Origin: Phylloscopus collybita
Lineage: Eukaryota > Chordata > Aves > Passeriformes > Phylloscopidae
Length of the DNA: 64,000 nucleotides
Direction: 5' to 3'
Assembly (NCBI GenBank): GCA_027886175.1
Contig: JAJNNQ010000016.1
Coordinates: 3,341,501 to 3,405,500 of the forward strand
The position numbers and the translations under genes were made by a program. Below, in pieces: positions 59,436 to 64,000 of the stretch; position 1 is the stretch's first letter; the number at the start of each line of letters is the position of its first letter. The notes below the pieces were generated by a model. The model had not been told where the DNA came from. It did no database searches and worked only from the letters and a program-made list of their open reading frames with translations.

Positions 59436-59819
59436 TGTGATGGTTCTGGCTTCTTCTCTGCCAAGGTTGAGAGCCGTGAGCTTTAACTGACAAGTTAGAA
59501 AACAAAGGCAAAATGAATCACCTCTCTGTCTCTGCAAGGTCTTTTCAAGGACAATCCATCCAATTATGAAATGCTACCTAAATTATTTTCACTTTAAACC
59601 CAATAATTAACCGCTTGCAGTCCGCAATGCAGAATCCATCAACCAGTTGCAGAAAGCCACCCAAACCCACGAAGAAAAAGGGAAGAAAAAGGTGAAGAAG
59701 AAGGACTTAGACAACGCCTTAAATCCTCCATGTTGCCCCCCACACACCACTATATACCAAAACTCCAAACTCTCAGTTTCCAGAATTCCAACAGGTCAGG
59801 GGTGCCTGCCTCTGTCACA
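59436..59819 (-). mobile_element. LTR fragment, ERVL-like, - strand
   Basis: Ends TGTGA and TCACA are inverted, and the middle shares CTACCTAAATTATTTTCACT and AAACCCAATAA with the LTR at 43.2 kb. A TATATA box lies on the minus strand near 59,750. No matching target duplication was found, so the limits are uncertain. Confidence 0.5.
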
Positions 59820-62800
59820 ACCTGGAGAGGGAGCGGGCTGGTGGAGGAGCTGGGCAAGCCAAGCCAAGCCAGCTGCACCAGCCAGCCCATGCTCTCTCAC
59901 TGCCTGAGAGGCTGCCCTGGGGCTGGGAAGTGCTAAAACCCTCTGTGAGTGATTGCTGCTCCATCGAGAGCTCTTCTTCCTTCCACCCTAAAGCTCAGAC
60001 CTGAGCAACCAGCTCCTTAGGAGAAGGCGAAGAACGCGTAATGCTCCGTGATTTAATTTAATTACACGTACCATGATTAGGGATGTTATCTCCATTTCCA
60101 GGGGAAATGAAACGTTCAGCCAGCATCGTGTCAGAAGGTTTGGCTGAAGGCTGGCACGTCTCAGTGCCTTCTGCTGCCTTCTGCAGGGTCTGGGGCTCTC
60201 TTCAAAGCACAAGGCACCACAGCTGACCCAGAGCGCAGCTTCTCGGTGGAACTTTTTTCAAGGCATGGGTTGAAACACGAGAAGCAAAGGACAACTATGG
60301 GGGCTCTGAACAAGAAGGGCTTTGTGTTCCAGTTAGCACATATCTGTCCAATTCCAAAAAAAAAGAAACCCACCATGAATGCCTCCACCCTGTGTGATAG
60401 CTGCTGCTGTAACGAGGCCTCTGGGACGGCGGCGATGGGAAGATGTAGATAAAGGAAGAACAGAGGGGCATAAAGAAAAGTTGTGAGAAGTAAGGGAGAT
60501 CATTGCCATTGCTGTTATTGCTCCACTGAAGTGTAATCTTTTGTGATCTCTTTGGAACGGGAGGTAAATAATAAAACACAAGGGAGGGAAAAAAAAATTA
60601 AAATAAATGCAGTAGCATGTTAAAACAGATGTCAGATTAAAAATAACTGAAAAAGAAATTCTACTGTAGGGGGAAAAGCTGCCTTTTCCTTCAACATTTT
60701 ATATTCCACCTTCATTAGGCAAAAAGTGAAAAGAGCTGTAAAAGGAAAAGGGGAACTTTTGTTGTTTCCCTCTGAATGTTAAGAAAAGCCTAATGCAGGC
60801 ACAGAGGGGAGGCTGTGTGGTTCATGGTGCCGGAGCAATTCTCAGGCTGAAGCCCAAAATCTGCAAGGATGTTAAATAGATGCTGTGTGTGCCTAGCTCT
60901 GGGACTTGGAGCTTTAAACCTGCAGTGCTGCACATCCAGGTGGTTTCATCCTCTCCATCCTCCCTCCCTTAGTCCCTTCAGGGTTGACAAGTCCTCTAAT
61001 GTGGTAAAGAAATAAGCCCCGCATTCTGGTAGGATCACATCATCCAGTAATGCCCCTCTAACTATAGATCCAAGCACCAGGGACTGACTTCTGGTTTCTT
61101 CAGCACTTTTAAATGGGTTATTTCAGTGTTTGATGACAGCAGAGTGGGGAACATCTACACAGGCACATATTTTTTCCCACATGGCAGCCCAGACTGCACC
61201 CATCCTCAGAGACAGGAAATGTTCACAAAATGAATGCCTGTAAATCAGTGTTATCCTGGGTCTCTTTGCTAAATGTGCTTCAGAATGGCCCCTAAAAGAG
61301 GGTCTTACGTGATCTGTAAAGTGACCTGCCCTGCACCTGTTTAAAGCTCAAGGAGCTTTAAATAAATACCTGAAGACATGATGAGGCTGGACAGGAAGCC
61401 ACTGCATTTCTTGGAGAGCTGGCATGGGTTGCTTGGCTTCTTGAGGTCAGCTAATGAAATGGGAATAATCTTTACATGGTTTCCTTCTTTATTTCTGAGT
61501 GTGGAATGCAGGTTTAAATGAAAAAGGCACAGCTGTGTGACTAATGCCCCAGCTTACAGGAAGAGTCAGAAATGACAGATATCTCTGGCTGCTGTTATAG
61601 TGTGGATGTCCAACATATTCAAACAGCTCGATGGGATCCAGTGCGAGTATACTCCTGCAGTTATTGAGAAAAATTTCTTTACTTTTCTCTACCATTACCC
61701 TGAGCAAATTCCCACAACTCCTATTTCTTTAAGACAAGATGAGGAGGTGAGGAGGAGGCAGCTGAGACAGAAGAAGAAGGTATCCCCAGCAGACTGAAGG
61801 CAAAGCTGTTTCATAACTTCTGAAACATTTCTCAAACTTGCCCTGACAACGCCAGGTAAGATCCCAGTGCAAGATCCCTGAGAAAAGCTGCTGATGAGCA
61901 GCAGGATCTTGGCACTGTGCTGGCTTAGGATTTGCCAGAGAGGAAGGAGCAGATGTGGCCCAAAGCCAGGCAGGGTGAGAGGGGCGTGTTAGCAGCACGG
62001 GAGGGTACAGAGGTGCTTCAGGGTGTGGTGTGAGACTGCAGGCAAGTCAGACGTGGCTTTTTCAGAGAGGATGGACAGACTGTCCTTGGAGACACAGCAG
62101 GGACGCCCCCAGTAGCAATGACCTCCCCACCAAAGTTGTGCAGGCAGAGGTTTTCAGGAGGCCTCACCTGTACTCTTCCCTCTGATCTAATTTCATTCAC
62201 TTCCCACCCCTGCTTCTCTAAAAAAAAAATCCTCTTGACCTTCTGCTCTGAATAAACAAATAAATACATAAATAAAAGTCACTTCAACTGCAGAGAAGTG
62301 TCTATCCTCTCCTCTCTGAGCACGTGTTCCCTGAGCTGCCTCCTCCAGTGGAAATTCCTTTGTTTAGTGTTAATTCCATTTCATTTTGCTGATCGTGGCT
62401 GCCATTGCCTCCATTAGAGGGCCTCAGAGCAGTGTGTTACAGTGTTTTAGGACTGGATTTAAACCTCTATATGTACTTTGGGCCTAATTTCCTGCTGTAT
62501 AGCTCTCCTGAACTCAATGGGGTGTAAAACTGGTGCAACACACGGAGAGAGCAGGAAAAAAAAAAAAAAAGTGCTGTGCCTAAGAATACATCAGTGCTTT
62601 GGGTTTTGCTGACGAGATTAAGAAACGCTGAGATGCTAAGAGAGAATTTTAAATACACGTGTGACAGGTGAGGCAGATGAGTAAGTTAATTGCTGCTTGT
62701 GTGTTTGAACACAGCCTAATTGGTCAATAGGGTATGTTTCCAGAGAACAGGAGTGAAGTGCATGAGCAAAGCACAAATAGAGCTTTAAATTCTTCCTCGG

Positions 62801-64000
62801 AAATTACACTTATTCCAGGCAGAAGTTGGAGTCTCAAACACTTCCAAGAGTCATGAACGTTTTATTCTCCATTATGCTCCAATTGTGGCACTGGCGAGCT
62901 AATTGCTTGGACTGAAATTTTCCAGGTAGGTGTCTTCCTTGACTGAGCTTCCTTACAAAAGGAGTGTCAGAAGTTAAAGCTGAATAAAAATAAGGAGTGG
63001 GCTGGGAGTTTTCAGCCCACACCTAGAAACTGGGGCAGTTGAGATCTGTGGAATTCCAGTGTTTCAGAGCATGAAGCTGTGGCAAGGGGGAGAATGAATG
63101 GTCCTGGTGCTCAGGACCTGCCTTTGTGGTGCCAGGCAGGGTGTAACTCCATCAGCAGGCAAGGGCTGGACTGCAGGGGGGGAAAGGCACTGGCACAGGT
63201 TAGAGGAATAAAGGGAATAGGGACTGCCAGAGGGAATAGGTAAAGTGCAAGGAAAAAGGCTTGGGGGGGAAAATGACTCAGCAAGAGTAATGTGATCCAA
63301 GAGTGGAAGTGAACCTGCCAGAAACACGGATCCTCCTCTGGAGAGGAGGAACTCTAGCACCAAAAGAAAATGGTTCACAATCAATCTCCCATCAGTTTAG
63401 TTTTGGGAATGGCTGGGAGACAGACAGGTGGACCAGGAAACAACATTATCACTGGAAGTGGCATTTACAAAGGTTGAGAGATGATTGCATGGGCAGCTCA
63501 GTCTGTTATAACCTGGAAAAGCTTTGCCCTCCAGATCTCAGTGTTTATTCCTTGTTTCCTGTCACGTGTTGTGAAATTAATTAGTCTGGGCAATTAACTC
63601 ACTGAGGCAGGGGTTGATTGTTTGGTCCTGTTTTCACACAGTCCCTGCTGGGATGTGTTGTGGTTCTTGGCTGGTGCCTTTGCAAGCCACAGAAGCAAAA
63701 GTGTCCATGGAGGTAAATGTGAAGTCCAGCAATGGAGGAGAATGGTTTGATACAAAGTGCTGGGTTTATATCAGGGGCACCAGGCAAAAATAACAAAGGG
63801 GGAGTTTAGGATGAGTGCCAACACGTCTTTCTGTAAGCCATTATCTAGGATTGCTTGGCAGCCCACCGGGGAGGCAGCAGGAGCCCCTCAGCTGGGACCC
63901 AACCCCATGCAAGAGGGCCATGTTCAGAAAGCACAGACCTGCACAGGGAGGCAAATGGGTCTCGTGGGTCCACTCCATCTTTAACTTCTCAGATCCTGCA

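Larger units (their letters stand above)
55041..64000. other. Intergenic region downstream of DERA
   Basis: No gene supported. It holds a 49-bp minisatellite (57.1 kb), an antisense CR1 (58.8 kb) and an LTR (59.4 kb). An AATAAA at 56751 may end a long DERA transcript. A 65-codon frame at 61600-61797 with a basic end (EEVRRRQLRQKKK) is not recognised. In other vertebrates SLC15A5 lies beyond DERA; I see none of it here. Confidence 0.6.

Noticed and set aside
59273..59824. ACCTG at 59273 and 59820 as a target duplication for the 59.4-kb LTR
   Set aside because: The sequence after the first copy does not start with an LTR end (ATTTTT), so the match is probably chance.

Overview
The window is vertebrate nuclear DNA. 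It holds spliced genes with GT-AG introns, a CpG-island promoter, CR1 LINE tails of the avian type, and several short LTRs resembling songbird ERVL and ERVK families. A bird, most likely a passerine, is the best fit; the species cannot be told from the sequence alone.

Layout: the 3' half of STRAP runs on the + strand (last five coding exons, 914-3402, with 3' UTR to about 3,915). About 2 kb of intergenic DNA follows, then a minisatellite (6006-6466) that abuts a CpG island. The island carries exon 1 of DERA, also + strand. DERA fills most of the window: nine coding exons from 6656 to 54387 join into a 318-codon frame, with every exon-exon phase matching. The last 9.6 kb is downstream intergenic DNA with a CR1, an LTR, a 49-bp minisatellite and no gene I can support. 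STRAP next to DERA in the same orientation is the order known from other vertebrates.

Function: STRAP is a WD40 scaffold that joins the SMN complex and also damps TGF-beta receptor signalling. DERA is the cytosolic class I aldolase that cleaves 2-deoxyribose-5-phosphate to glyceraldehyde-3-phosphate and acetaldehyde. The two are neighbours but are not known to share a pathway. All three DERA catalytic residues are present at the human numbers (Asp155, Lys218, Lys254), so the gene looks functional.

The introns are where the less ordinary structure lies. A CR1 3' tail runs right up to the acceptor of DERA exon 3, so it supplies that exon's polypyrimidine tract. Five LTRs within DERA introns all lie antisense to the gene; three have exact 5-bp target-site duplications, one an exact 6-bp duplication and one a 5-bp duplication with a single mismatch. 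Other structures are a 204-base stretch of only A and C, a short-loop G-quadruplex motif close to a STRAP acceptor, a perfect 17-bp inverted repeat, and a minisatellite of alternating 27- and 15-bp units beside the DERA promoter. I found no sign of a wholly new system such as a defence locus or a novel multigene cassette.
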